48,010 nt of DNA from the IMG/VR virus record IMGVR_UViG_3300021420_000009, positions 1 through 48,010 of that record. One strand, 5' to 3'. Positions within the stretch are counted from its first letter, which is position 1. The number at the start of each line of letters is the position of its first letter. Made by a program: the position numbers and the translations under genes. Positions 1 to 7,451 of the stretch are shown piece by piece. Source of the stretch: a virus. Below the pieces are notes generated by a model that saw only the letters and a program-made list of their open reading frames with translations, did not search any database and was not told the origin of the DNA.

Positions 1-545
1 GAATGTTCCCGCACGAGTTTTTATATCAAATATTATTAAACGGAGACTTAAAAGATAATTATCAAATAGATCCCAAAGATTCCTGGGTATTAGCTGCTGC
101 TGAAAAAGATTTGCCTATTTATACCCCAGGTTGGGAGGACTCAACCCTTGGGAATGTTTTTGCTGCTTTATGTGTTAAAGGAGATTTTGAACCATACCTA
201 ATTAAGTCAGGTATCGAATACATGATGGACTTAGCTCTCTGGTACGATGAAACGAGTAAGCAGCATGACATGGGATTCTTTCAAATTGGCGGTGGTATTG
301 CTGGCGATTTTTCTATTTGTGTGGTACCTCTACTTCAGCAAGATATGAAAAAGAAAGATACTAAACTCTGGAGTTACTTCTGTCAGATAAGTGATGCTGT
401 TGAGTCATATGGTGGATATAGTGGAGCTTCTGCGCGGGAGAAGATTACTTGGGGTAAGTTGAGTGTTAATACTCCTTCTTTCATGATTCAATCAGATGCA
501 AGTATAGTGGCTCCGTTGATATTTGATTCGGTGCTTGGTCTATGA
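1..545 (+). CDS. Deoxyhypusine synthase family protein, C-terminal part (gene continues from 47409 across the contig ends)
   Basis: This is residues 160 to 339 of a protein that starts at 47409 and crosses the contig ends; the ATG at 3 is internal. The deoxyhypusine synthase family moves the aminobutyl group of spermidine, via NAD, onto a protein lysine or, in some members, onto a small amine such as putrescine. Visible family motifs in full-length numbering are PGWEDSTLG (201-209), FFQIGGGIAGDF (251-262), GYSGASAREKITWGK (297-311) and SDASIVAPLIF (323-333). The lysine of ITWGK (residue 311, bases 456-458) corresponds to the catalytic lysine of the eukaryotic enzyme. The length is near that of the family and nothing looks broken. 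The sequence resembles bacterial 'deoxyhypusine synthase-like' proteins more than eukaryotic ones. The substrate cannot be told from sequence. Confidence 0.9.
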   Translation, partial: MFPHEFLYQILLNGDLKDNYQIDPKDSWVLAAAEKDLPIYTPGWEDSTLGNVFAALCVKGDFEPYLIKSGIEYMMDLALWYDETSKQHDMGFFQIGGGIAGDFSICVVPLLQQDMKKKDTKLWSYFCQISDAVESYGGYSGASAREKITWGKLSVNTPSFMIQSDASIVAPLIFDSVLGL

Positions 546-629
546 AAGAGTATAATATAATAGATATCTATGTTACCTATCTATGCCATGTGTGGATAAT
601 TGGGATAAAGCCTATATCTGTTTTAGTTT

Positions 630-923
630 ATGAGATTAACTGATCTTAATGTTCGTTGGATTTATTGGTCAGATGGTACTGGACCTATAGCTATAGAATT
701 TGATTGTCCTATTCATAAAGAAAAACATAAAATTAAAGTTGATTTCAAAAATCCTATGAACAATGCAAAAGCAGTAATAAGAAATAATTTATGGACTAGA
801 GAAGGTGAAATATTTGATAATTTATCTTTTACTCCTTCTATAGATTATACTAAATATGATAATGGGGTGGTTAGAGATTCTTCTTGTTGGCATGGATTTA
901 TTACTAAGGGTGAAGTAATATAA
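630..923 (+). CDS. Small phage protein resembling DUF6527
   Basis: A 97-residue protein. An N-terminal region has a cysteine-containing strand (FDCPIHKEKHKI), followed by WTREGEIFDNLSFTPSID and a C-terminal CWHGFITKGEV. The pattern 'TPSI ... WHGFI.xGEV' recalls the widespread phage family annotated DUF6527, whose function is not established. The stop overlaps the next start (TAATG at 921-925), so it is translationally coupled to the large virion gene downstream. It sits 84 bp after the deoxyhypusine synthase gene in the same rightward transcript. Family assignment is from memory of the motif and is tentative. Confidence 0.6.
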   Translation: MRLTDLNVRWIYWSDGTGPIAIEFDCPIHKEKHKIKVDFKNPMNNAKAVIRNNLWTREGEIFDNLSFTPSIDYTKYDNGVVRDSSCWHGFITKGEVI

Positions 924-3886
924 TGTATCCTCCAGCTCAACCTTTTAGACAACCTCAAGTACCTGATTTCTTTGAGCCTCCTCCAGAAGAACCAAAGAAA
1001 CAGGAAGTTCCTGACTTCTTTGAGTCTAGTGCTCCAGAGAAGAAGGCAGAGGTTCCTAAGGCTATAGACTATGGTTATGGTCCAAGATGGGATGAGAAAT
1101 CACAATCTTATTCTGGTAAACCTAAAGGATTAGGCCACTTAGGACCACTACTTAGATCAGATGGTAAAACAGTAGAAAGTGAATACTCTATTGATGGAGA
1201 AATAAACGGAAAACCTACTCAATATCCATCTATAGTTCCTACTCTTACTAAAGAAGAAGTTAATACTTTACTTAATGCTAAAGATAGTGATAAGTTGCCA
1301 GATAGTATTTATCAAAAAGCCGAAGCTTATGCTACTCAAAGAGTTAATGCTGGAAAAGATCCATTTGCTGGTCCGGGAGAGCAGCAAAATTTATATCCTG
1401 AAATACCAAGACAAAAGGTAACTCCTAATGGTACTAAATTTGAATTTCCTCAAGCTAAAGCAACAGGAGATAAATCCTTCTTAGACTCATTCTCAGAGGA
1501 AGCTAAAGGATTTCTTAGTAAACATCCTTTGATACAAAAGTTTTTCACTCCTACTACACAAGAAGAATATTATGGTAAGGATCAATCATTAATTGGGCCT
1601 AAAACTAGACAATCTTTAGATACTCCACTTTTACCAGAAATGACTAGTCAAGCTGCTGGAAGATTGACAAGAGGAGTATATAATAAAGCAGTTAGACCAT
1701 TAAGTAGTCCAGCTAACCTTATATCTAATACTCTATTAGGTGCTGCTACTCCTAAAAGTATTCCTAATGTGGGAGAAGTAGAAAGTGAAATACCTAAGAC
1801 TACCCCAGAAGTAGAAACTCCACCGCCCGCGGCTGAATCTACGGCTTCTCCGCAGCAACCAGAGAAACTCCATCCCGCCCTGGAAAATTTGATTAAGCAA
1901 GATGTAATGTCAAGGGATAGAGCTACCGAAATTCATAATGTGATGAAGGGTGGTAGTAAAGAGGGAGTTGATATACCTGAGATAGCTACTGATAATCCTG
2001 TTCCTGATTTCTTTATTAAAGCAGAGGAAGTAGAATCTCCTAAGCCCCCATCAGCTCCATTTGCCTCACGTTTAGCAGATTGGGTAAATGCTCGCTCTGC
2101 ATCAGATGTAGCAGGATATAGAAATAAGCAACTATTCCAGCATCTCGACCGCGAAGGAATTAAAGGTATTCTAGACTATCAAGAGAATCCATCTGACCCA
2201 CTATATAATCCACTTAAGGAGTACTTCTCAGGTAAGCGAGAGGAGTTACTTAAGTCTGGGTTAGAGATGGGAGATAAGGGAGATCATTATCTTCCTCAGT
2301 TATGGGATAATACACCTCAAGAAATCGAGGCGGCTACTGGTCAGAGGTTAGGACTTAAACCTTCCTTTTCCTTTGAGTCGGTAGTCAAAGACTACCATCA
2401 AGGTATCTCTATGGGTTTAGTCCCTAAGTTTGAGAAACTCTCAGATTTAGCTGGGTGGTATGAGAAAACAGCAGAGAAGAATCTAGTTGATAGAAATTTC
2501 TGGAACTCTATGAAAGAGAATGGGGAGATAAGTAGATTCCGTTCTACCCAAACTCCAGTAGCTCTAGATCCTAATACTACTCCTAACTTTGTATCTTCTA
2601 AGAATACTAGAGTATGGTATGCTTCTCCTAATGTAGCTCAGAAGATAAATAATGTATTAGGACAAGCAAGTGGGCCACTTCAGACTGCATCTAATATTAC
2701 TGGAACTATGAAGAATATGATGATGAGTGTAGGTGTACCTGGGACTGGTATTAGTCCACATGGATTCTCTACATTAGCTAGGGGAGCTTTATTTGATCCA
2801 TCTATGGTTCCTGATTTAGCTATGACTATGCTTAGCCCCCGCCGCGGATTAGCTACTATAGATGCCTCAGTCATGGATGGTAGACTAGAAAGATTTATGA
2901 AAGCTGGAATGACTTTCTCTAGTGAGGAACATTCCTTCTCTGCGCTAACTCGTCCTGAGGAAGTATCTCAGTCTAAGATTATAAATGCTCTAGAAGATGC
3001 TAAGAAAGTTAAAGATAATCTATTTGAGAAGCCTATCTTTGGGCGCCTTGTTCCTTCTGCTAAGATTAACCTGGCTACTAAACTAGAAGAAAGCATGATT
3101 AAGAAAGGAGTAGAGGAAGGACAGGCTACTAAGGAAGCTGCTCATGCAGTCAATAATATCTTTGGTGGTATTAATGTTAAGGAATTAGGTAGAGATCCTA
3201 ACTTCCAAGCCTCTCTTAGAACTTTCTTCTTTGCTCCTGACTTTGCTGAGTCTAATATTAATATAAGTAAGGAAGTAGTTAAGTCTCTAATGAATCCTAA
3301 TGATGCTGCTGGAGCACCTTATCGCAAGGCAGTAATGAATCTAGCTGCTCTCTATGTAGGAGGTAACTTACTTAATAAGAAGCTCTCTGGTCATTTTATG
3401 TTTGAGAATGATCCTACTCATACCTTCTCTATAGAAACAGGAGCGGTGGATTCGCAGGGTAAGAAGCAACATATTAATATATTAGGGTCCGCCGCGGCTG
3501 TTCCTCAGCTCTTATCAGAGGTAGCATCAGCAATAGCCCATAACCGAGCAGATATGATACCTAATATAGTTAGAGCTAGGCTATCACCTACTGCTAACTT
3601 AGCGGGAGATATAGTTACTAATAAGGACTTTGCTGGCAGGAATATACTAGGACCAAACAAGTTTGGGCAGCCACAAACTCCAGCAGCACAGTTAGGAAAC
3701 TTAGGTAGAGTAATATCTGATAGAACACTTCCATCATCACCTACTGCTGCCTATGATTATGCAACAGGTAATATAAGTGGTCAACAGGCACTTCCTAGGG
3801 TATTGGGGTTACCTGAAACATATTCTAAAGATCCTGATGAACAACAGCCTACTGGATTTAGATTGCAGCAGAGTATGAGGCCATAA
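923..3886 (+). CDS. Large virion/ejection-type protein (987 aa)
   Basis: The longest gene of the phage. Residues 1-60 are proline- and acid-rich with VPDFFE twice; a third VPDFF is near residue 355. Residues about 50-150 (YGYGPRWDEK ... GLGHLGPL ... YPSIVPTLT ... AEAYATQRVNAGKDPF) match a module common in phage internal or tail proteins. The remainder is long, mostly helical and lacks recognisable catalytic motifs. Its place at the end of the late operon, after two other internal-virion-like genes, fits a DNA-ejection or inner-core protein. Start is TAATG-coupled to the previous gene and the end is TAATG-coupled to the next. A lytic or polymerase activity is possible but I see no support. Confidence 0.65.
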   Translation: MYPPAQPFRQPQVPDFFEPPPEEPKKQEVPDFFESSAPEKKAEVPKAIDYGYGPRWDEKSQSYSGKPKGLGHLGPLLRSDGKTVESEYSIDGEINGKPTQYPSIVPTLTKEEVNTLLNAKDSDKLPDSIYQKAEAYATQRVNAGKDPFAGPGEQQNLYPEIPRQKVTPNGTKFEFPQAKATGDKSFLDSFSEEAKGFLSKHPLIQKFFTPTTQEEYYGKDQSLIGPKTRQSLDTPLLPEMTSQAAGRLTRGVYNKAVRPLSSPANLISNTLLGAATPKSIPNVGEVESEIPKTTPEVETPPPAAESTASPQQPEKLHPALENLIKQDVMSRDRATEIHNVMKGGSKEGVDIPEIATDNPVPDFFIKAEEVESPKPPSAPFASRLADWVNARSASDVAGYRNKQLFQHLDREGIKGILDYQENPSDPLYNPLKEYFSGKREELLKSGLEMGDKGDHYLPQLWDNTPQEIEAATGQRLGLKPSFSFESVVKDYHQGISMGLVPKFEKLSDLAGWYEKTAEKNLVDRNFWNSMKENGEISRFRSTQTPVALDPNTTPNFVSSKNTRVWYASPNVAQKINNVLGQASGPLQTASNITGTMKNMMMSVGVPGTGISPHGFSTLARGALFDPSMVPDLAMTMLSPRRGLATIDASVMDGRLERFMKAGMTFSSEEHSFSALTRPEEVSQSKIINALEDAKKVKDNLFEKPIFGRLVPSAKINLATKLEESMIKKGVEEGQATKEAAHAVNNIFGGINVKELGRDPNFQASLRTFFFAPDFAESNINISKEVVKSLMNPNDAAGAPYRKAVMNLAALYVGGNLLNKKLSGHFMFENDPTHTFSIETGAVDSQGKKQHINILGSAAAVPQLLSEVASAIAHNRADMIPNIVRARLSPTANLAGDIVTNKDFAGRNILGPNKFGQPQTPAAQLGNLGRVISDRTLPSSPTAAYDYATGNISGQQALPRVLGLPETYSKDPDEQQPTGFRLQQSMRP

Positions 3887-4233
3887 TGTATATATTACTT
3901 CTATTAGCACAGATGATGACAATGGAAGATAAACTATCTTGGACTGTGCCTAACGTAACTGCTGCTCAGGCACAGATGATGATTTATAAGTATTATATAG
4001 GACCATCAACGGTAGGAGTAGAATTAACTGGAGTGATATGTAAGGAATCAGCTCCAGTTAATCCTGTCACAATATGCAGAGCAACTATGCCTAAGCTTAT
4101 GTTAGGTGGGTATACTATATACATTACATCTACTGATCCTATTACTAAAGTAGAGAGTAATAAAGGTACTCCTTATACTTTTACCTTAGTAAATAAGCCT
4201 CCTACTCCTACTAATATAGGGAATACTCCCTAA
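3886..4233 (+). CDS. Small beta-rich protein, last gene of the rightward arm
   Basis: A 115-residue protein with a hydrophobic N-terminus (MYILLLLAQMMTM) and then one beta-sandwich-like domain. The pattern WTVPNVTAAQAQ ... VELTGVICKE ... GGYTIYITSTD ... PYTFTLVNKPP resembles a fibronectin-III or Ig-like fold. The start overlaps the stop of the large virion gene (TAATG). Its stop (4231-4233) overlaps the stop of a convergent small gene on the other strand, so this is the meeting point of the two arms. The role is unknown; a virion surface or tail accessory is plausible. Confidence 0.55.
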   Translation: MYILLLLAQMMTMEDKLSWTVPNVTAAQAQMMIYKYYIGPSTVGVELTGVICKESAPVNPVTICRATMPKLMLGGYTIYITSTDPITKVESNKGTPYTFTLVNKPPTPTNIGNTP

Positions 4234-4346
4234 TCTGAGCATGTAGCAGATTCATAATCTATATGACATGGATGTCCAGGATGCTTAACTACGTAAAGTC
4301 CTAAAATTATCATCAATATTAGAATTATCTTTTCTGTTCTACTCAT
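4230..4346 (-). CDS. 38-residue single-pass membrane peptide
   Basis: A short gene with the ATG at 4346-4344. It encodes MSRTEKIILILMIILGLYVV, a clear membrane segment, followed by KHPGHPCHIDYESATCSD, a short tail with two Cys and three His. The start overlaps the last 8 bases of the preceding gene (ATGAGTAG), and the stop overlaps the stop of the convergent late gene by 4 bp. It is the last gene of the leftward arm. Function is not recognised; a small membrane effector is possible. Confidence 0.6.
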   Translation of the reverse strand: MSRTEKIILILMIILGLYVVKHPGHPCHIDYESATCSD

Positions 4347-4572
4347 CTCTCTCACCCACTATAATCTCTCTCACTGTCTCAAGGTATACTATTTGATCTA
4401 CTGCTTCGTTGATTGCTTCATCTAGAAGGTCAAGAGCAGACTTAGAGCTCAAATCGCCTCCATGCTCTCTCTGACCTTTTCTATACTTCAAATCTACTAG
4501 AGTATCAAAGTTCTCCTTTATACGCTTCAAATGTGCTTCCTGGTCTGGTGTCATGCTTTCGTTCTTAGCCAT
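4339..4572 (-). CDS. Small all-alpha protein resembling MazG-type NTP pyrophosphohydrolases
   Basis: A 77-residue helical protein with the core KYRKGQREHGGDLSS followed by LLDEAINEAVDQIVYLETVRE. The E-x3-E-x2-D spacing on one helix is like one half of the all-alpha NTP pyrophosphohydrolase fold. The EHGGDL element recurs in unassigned phage proteins. It directly follows a MazG-like gene and its start overlaps that stop (TAATG), suggesting a partner or a diverged paralogue. Activity on nucleotides is inference. Confidence 0.55.
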   Translation of the reverse strand: MAKNESMTPDQEAHLKRIKENFDTLVDLKYRKGQREHGGDLSSKSALDLLDEAINEAVDQIVYLETVREIIVGERDE

Positions 4573-4889
4573 TATCTATTCCCTCCCCCAATCCTAAATC
4601 CCTCAGGATATCTCGCCTTTAGTTTTTGATTATTCTCTACTGCTATCTGCGCAAGTGTGTACCCAATAAGTCTAGCCCTTGCAGTAATGTAATAAAGTAA
4701 ATCTCCTAATTCTTTAGCTTCTGTATCAGTATTATGTGGGATACCGTGAAATAATCTTTTCTTTTCTGCTTCTGCTAACTCTCCTGCTTCTCCTACAATA
4801 CCTAATAGAGCATTCATCATTTGGTCACTTGCACTTACGGTAGAGTTCCAAGTCTTAGCTACTCCTGCCTCATATTGGTCAAAGGTCAT
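4572..4889 (-). CDS. MazG-like nucleotide pyrophosphohydrolase
   Basis: A 105-residue protein with the family signature GIVGEAGELAEAEKK (acidic E-x2-E metal-binding helix), then KELGDLLYYITARA (E-x2-D helix) and the C-terminal KLKARYPEGF often seen in MazG-like proteins. Members hydrolyse non-canonical or surplus (d)NTPs to monophosphates. In phages they may lower (p)ppGpp or adjust the nucleotide pool. It is embedded in the replication operon: its start overlaps the upstream zinc-finger frame by ATGA, and the stop overlaps the next start. The family call is firm, the substrate is not. Confidence 0.85.
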   Translation of the reverse strand: MTFDQYEAGVAKTWNSTVSASDQMMNALLGIVGEAGELAEAEKKRLFHGIPHNTDTEAKELGDLLYYITARARLIGYTLAQIAVENNQKLKARYPEGFRIGGGNR

Positions 4890-5086
4890 TTCTTGCCTCT
4901 TAGTCTTATTTTGGTTTTACCTATTTTCTCACCTGTTACCTTTTGCTTGTTCTCTGTTACTATCTCCATAGGCTTTATCATAGGTAAGTTGACTTTGATC
5001 CAAAGGGCTACCACCTCCTGTCTGCATTCTAAGCATATCCTCTCTTTGCTTGGATTCTGCCGCTTGCACTTTTCGCATATCCTCAT
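4886..5086 (-). CDS. Small four-cysteine zinc-finger protein (overlaps the 4929-5237 gene)
   Basis: A 66-residue frame with CEKC ... CLEC: Cys4, Cys7, Cys18 and Cys21, a compact zinc ribbon, followed by a lysine-rich tail. The stop overlaps the MazG-like start as ATGA, the same junction style as its neighbours, which argues that it is translated. A GAGG lies very close to the ATG (2-nt gap). It overlaps the 102-residue gene for 158 bp in another frame. Either this is a real dual-coding stretch or one frame is not expressed. Role unknown. Confidence 0.5.
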   Translation of the reverse strand: MRICEKCKRQNPSKERICLECRQEVVALWIKVNLPMIKPMEIVTENKQKVTGEKIGKTKIRLRGKK

Positions 5087-5237
5087 ATATTCTAAGTTCG
5101 GTATCTATTTCTCTTAAATCCATTCCGGCGTCACATACAGCGTGCCAATCTCCACTATCTAGTTTCATTTTTAAGTAATCTATTAAGCACTTCTTCCTCA
5201 GGTTGAGTGCTTGTTCCTTGCTGATTGTCTGCATCAT
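4929..5237 (-). CDS. Phage protein with a DWHxVxDAGMDLRE motif
   Basis: A 102-residue protein with helical N-terminal part LRKKCLIDYLKMKL and SGDWHAVCDAGMDLREIDTEL. This motif recurs in unassigned small phage proteins encoded near replication genes. After residue 75 it becomes low-complexity and Gln/Ser-rich, and that part shares its DNA with the zinc-finger frame. An ATG just upstream (5247) opens only a short different frame. I recognise the family but not a function. Confidence 0.65.
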   Translation of the reverse strand: MMQTISKEQALNLRKKCLIDYLKMKLDSGDWHAVCDAGMDLREIDTELRIYEDMRKVQAAESKQREDMLRMQTGGGSPLDQSQLTYDKAYGDSNREQAKGNR

Positions 5238-5323
5238 CTACTGCCATCCTTTCTAGTATACCGTAATAACGTAGAAGCAACAACTCCACCGCCGCGGCTA
5301 GTATTGCATTATCGGCCAATAAA

Positions 5324-5434
5324 CTATTGGTAGTATTTAGGTGCCTCCCTTCTAGCTTTTGCTATTACAGCTCTCTTGCCTTGGTCTTTGATTCGTTTTA
5401 CTTCTTGGAGGATAGAGTTTTCTGAGGTGCTCAT
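5324..5434 (-). CDS. 36-residue basic peptide
   Basis: The ATG at 5434 overlaps the stop of the DHH phosphoesterase gene (ATGA). The product begins MSTSENSILQEVKRIKDQ and ends KARREAPKYYQ. It is strongly basic and probably one helix. The coupling to the upstream gene is the main support. The 86 bp between it and the next gene contains a GC-rich GCCGCGGC element and no other frame. Function not recognised. Confidence 0.5.
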   Translation of the reverse strand: MSTSENSILQEVKRIKDQGKRAVIAKARREAPKYYQ

Positions 5435-6246
5435 ACTATATCCTCCTCGAAGCCTGCTGCATTCCTATGGCCGCCACCACCCATACTAGAGGCTATGGCA
5501 GATACATCGAAGTCTCCAATAGAGCGCAAAGACCATAGTTTCTTACCTATTAGAAGGTTGTCACAATAAGCAGCAGAGAAAGCAGCCTTCGGAAATTGCT
5601 TACAGAGTAGATTACCTACTTCAGAAGCGAATACACCACCATAAGGTCTATTAACTACAGGTACTTCATATCCACTTATATTCTTTAAGACTGCGCCCTT
5701 ACAAATTTCTTCTACCTTCTGATCCTGGAAGCGGAGGATAGCAGTTCCTTCCCTCACAGCATCAGGGATAGGAGTAAGTCTTAGTTTATTCCATACTTCT
5801 AAATCTCTAGGATAGGAAGCAAGCCAAGCAGAGAACTCTTTACTTCCTGAGAGTTCAAAGAGCCACAAGTCTCTATCTCTAATGTACTTAATAAAATCAG
5901 GTACATGAGCAGAGACAAAATGCTTCCAAGTTAGAGTAGCCCCTGATTCGTTCATATCAAAGACTATGTTTAATTTGGGGGCGGTGAGGTTTCGTAGATT
6001 TTCCTCTGCTGTCTTATGATGATCTAATACAGTTACTCCTGCTGAGCGGTTTGCTAACGCTAATAGAATATCCTTTGGATAGGAGAAATCTAAAATCCAT
6101 ACAGTTTGATCATCTGGAATCTCTGGTATTGGAGTACCATAAGAAACAGGATGAAGTGTACAACTAGGATTTACAAACCTTGCGATGAAAGCACAGGCAA
6201 ATCCATCGTAGCACGAGTCGTGATACAGCACGTGAATCATAGTCAA
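5431..6246 (-). CDS. DHH/DHHA1 phosphoesterase (nanoRNase / oligonucleotidase-like)
   Basis: A 271-residue protein. The DHH domain shows D10 and D14 (YHDSCYDG), D53 (VWILDFSY) and the name-giving DHH at 75-77 (VTVLDHHKTA). The DHHA1 domain ends with the substrate-binding GGGGHRNAAGF (256-266). Family members are metal-dependent phosphodiesterases acting on oligonucleotides, cyclic dinucleotide products or single-stranded DNA ends. In a replication operon, degrading short DNA/RNA products is likely; removal of cyclic-nucleotide defence signals is another possibility I cannot test. The start is coupled by ATGA to the upstream helicase gene. Confidence 0.85.
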   Translation of the reverse strand: MTMIHVLYHDSCYDGFACAFIARFVNPSCTLHPVSYGTPIPEIPDDQTVWILDFSYPKDILLALANRSAGVTVLDHHKTAEENLRNLTAPKLNIVFDMNESGATLTWKHFVSAHVPDFIKYIRDRDLWLFELSGSKEFSAWLASYPRDLEVWNKLRLTPIPDAVREGTAILRFQDQKVEEICKGAVLKNISGYEVPVVNRPYGGVFASEVGNLLCKQFPKAAFSAAYCDNLLIGKKLWSLRSIGDFDVSAIASSMGGGGHRNAAGFEEDIV

Positions 6247-7451
6247 CTCTCCTTTACCTTTCCCTTAAGGAATATAGACTCATAAGCCTTCAATCCTACA
6301 GCATCCATGCTTAAATACAAATCATGCCCATTACGCTCTACTTGCATAAATCCCATCTCTACTAGAGTATTAGTGCAAGCATCTATCTCTACTGATAGAA
6401 CTCCATCAGGGTATAACTTTTGTAGTATAATCCTCCTTGATAATCTATGTTCTGGGTTAGAATGTAATATCTCCATTATCTTCTTTAGAACTGGAGATAG
6501 TTGAGAGGTTCCTTTGCTATTATCAGTAGTTACTCTAGTTGCATTAGATGAGAAGTCAGAGCATACTTTAATAGAAGATTCTACATAGGCTTCCTTAAGT
6601 TCCATAGCTCCATCTGCTAATGCTATTAGCATAGCTACTTTTAATACATGATCTCCCAGTCTCATTATAGTTCCAGTATTATCATCTATTTCTAATTTAT
6701 CTATTTCATGATACCATGCACGGTAGAGATTTTTACCGGGTGTACTCCAAGCTATAGGACCAGTAAGTTTACCTATCTCCCGCAGCTGAGTCTCATAGTA
6801 ATCTAAGTTTAGAGTACGGTTAGGTTTGTCTACGAGTGAATTACTCCTATGCTTCTTAGTCTCAAGTATAATAAAAGTCCTACCTATGAAGCCACCTTCA
6901 ATACTATTAGTCTGAATTGCTTCGCGGAAGTGAGGTGAGTTAATACCACCTATCATAGTTATATTTGGTCTCTTAAGGGACTCCCCTCCTGATTTAAGAG
7001 AGTTCTTCCACGGATTAGTCTCATAGTAGTGTCCATCATATAAATCTGTGAGGATTGTGAGAGCTTGTGGATCTTCTACTAGAGAGGAAGCAAACTCAGA
7101 AGCAGAAATAAAAGCAGTAGCTTCTACCAGGGGCGGCTGTCCTTCCCTACTATAAGCTTTGCCTAATTGTTCTACTAGGGACTGGATACTCATACGCCCT
7201 GATATGATACGTGTATTAGCTACTCTTGTTACTAACTCTTTAGCTTTGTTAATTGGAACGCCCTTACGTAATCCTGACTTACCGAAAAGGAACACATAGA
7301 TGTTGGGATACAGGTGGCCTACATCGAACCTATCCAAATATACTCTATTACTTACTGTTGCCGCGATAGCTGTAAGGAAGCTCCAATACCAATAACTAGA
7401 TGGTGATTCATATTCGTCAACATCGTTTAGCCACTCTTCGATTAAATTCAC
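6243..7451 (-). CDS. DUF3987-like replicative ATPase/helicase
   Basis: A 402-residue P-loop protein. FLFGKSGLRKGVPINKAKEL is a Walker-A-like loop, FISASEFASSLVED lies near the Walker B region, and EGGFIGRTFII carries a likely arginine finger. This set is typical of DUF3987-type proteins, which occupy the helicase position in many phage replication modules. A C-terminal winged-helix-like segment (RRIILQKLYPDGVLSVEID) follows. It overlaps the polymerase and DHH genes by 4 bp each. No primase domain is visible in it or elsewhere in the window. Confidence 0.75.
   Translation of the reverse strand: MNLIEEWLNDVDEYESPSSYWYWSFLTAIAATVSNRVYLDRFDVGHLYPNIYVFLFGKSGLRKGVPINKAKELVTRVANTRIISGRMSIQSLVEQLGKAYSREGQPPLVEATAFISASEFASSLVEDPQALTILTDLYDGHYYETNPWKNSLKSGGESLKRPNITMIGGINSPHFREAIQTNSIEGGFIGRTFIILETKKHRSNSLVDKPNRTLNLDYYETQLREIGKLTGPIAWSTPGKNLYRAWYHEIDKLEIDDNTGTIMRLGDHVLKVAMLIALADGAMELKEAYVESSIKVCSDFSSNATRVTTDNSKGTSQLSPVLKKIMEILHSNPEHRLSRRIILQKLYPDGVLSVEIDACTNTLVEMGFMQVERNGHDLYLSMDAVGLKAYESIFLKGKVKES

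Noticed and set aside
551-556. TATAAT in the gap after the deoxyhypusine synthase gene as a promoter
   Set aside because: No -35-like hexamer lies 16-18 bases upstream; the sequence is simply AT-rich.
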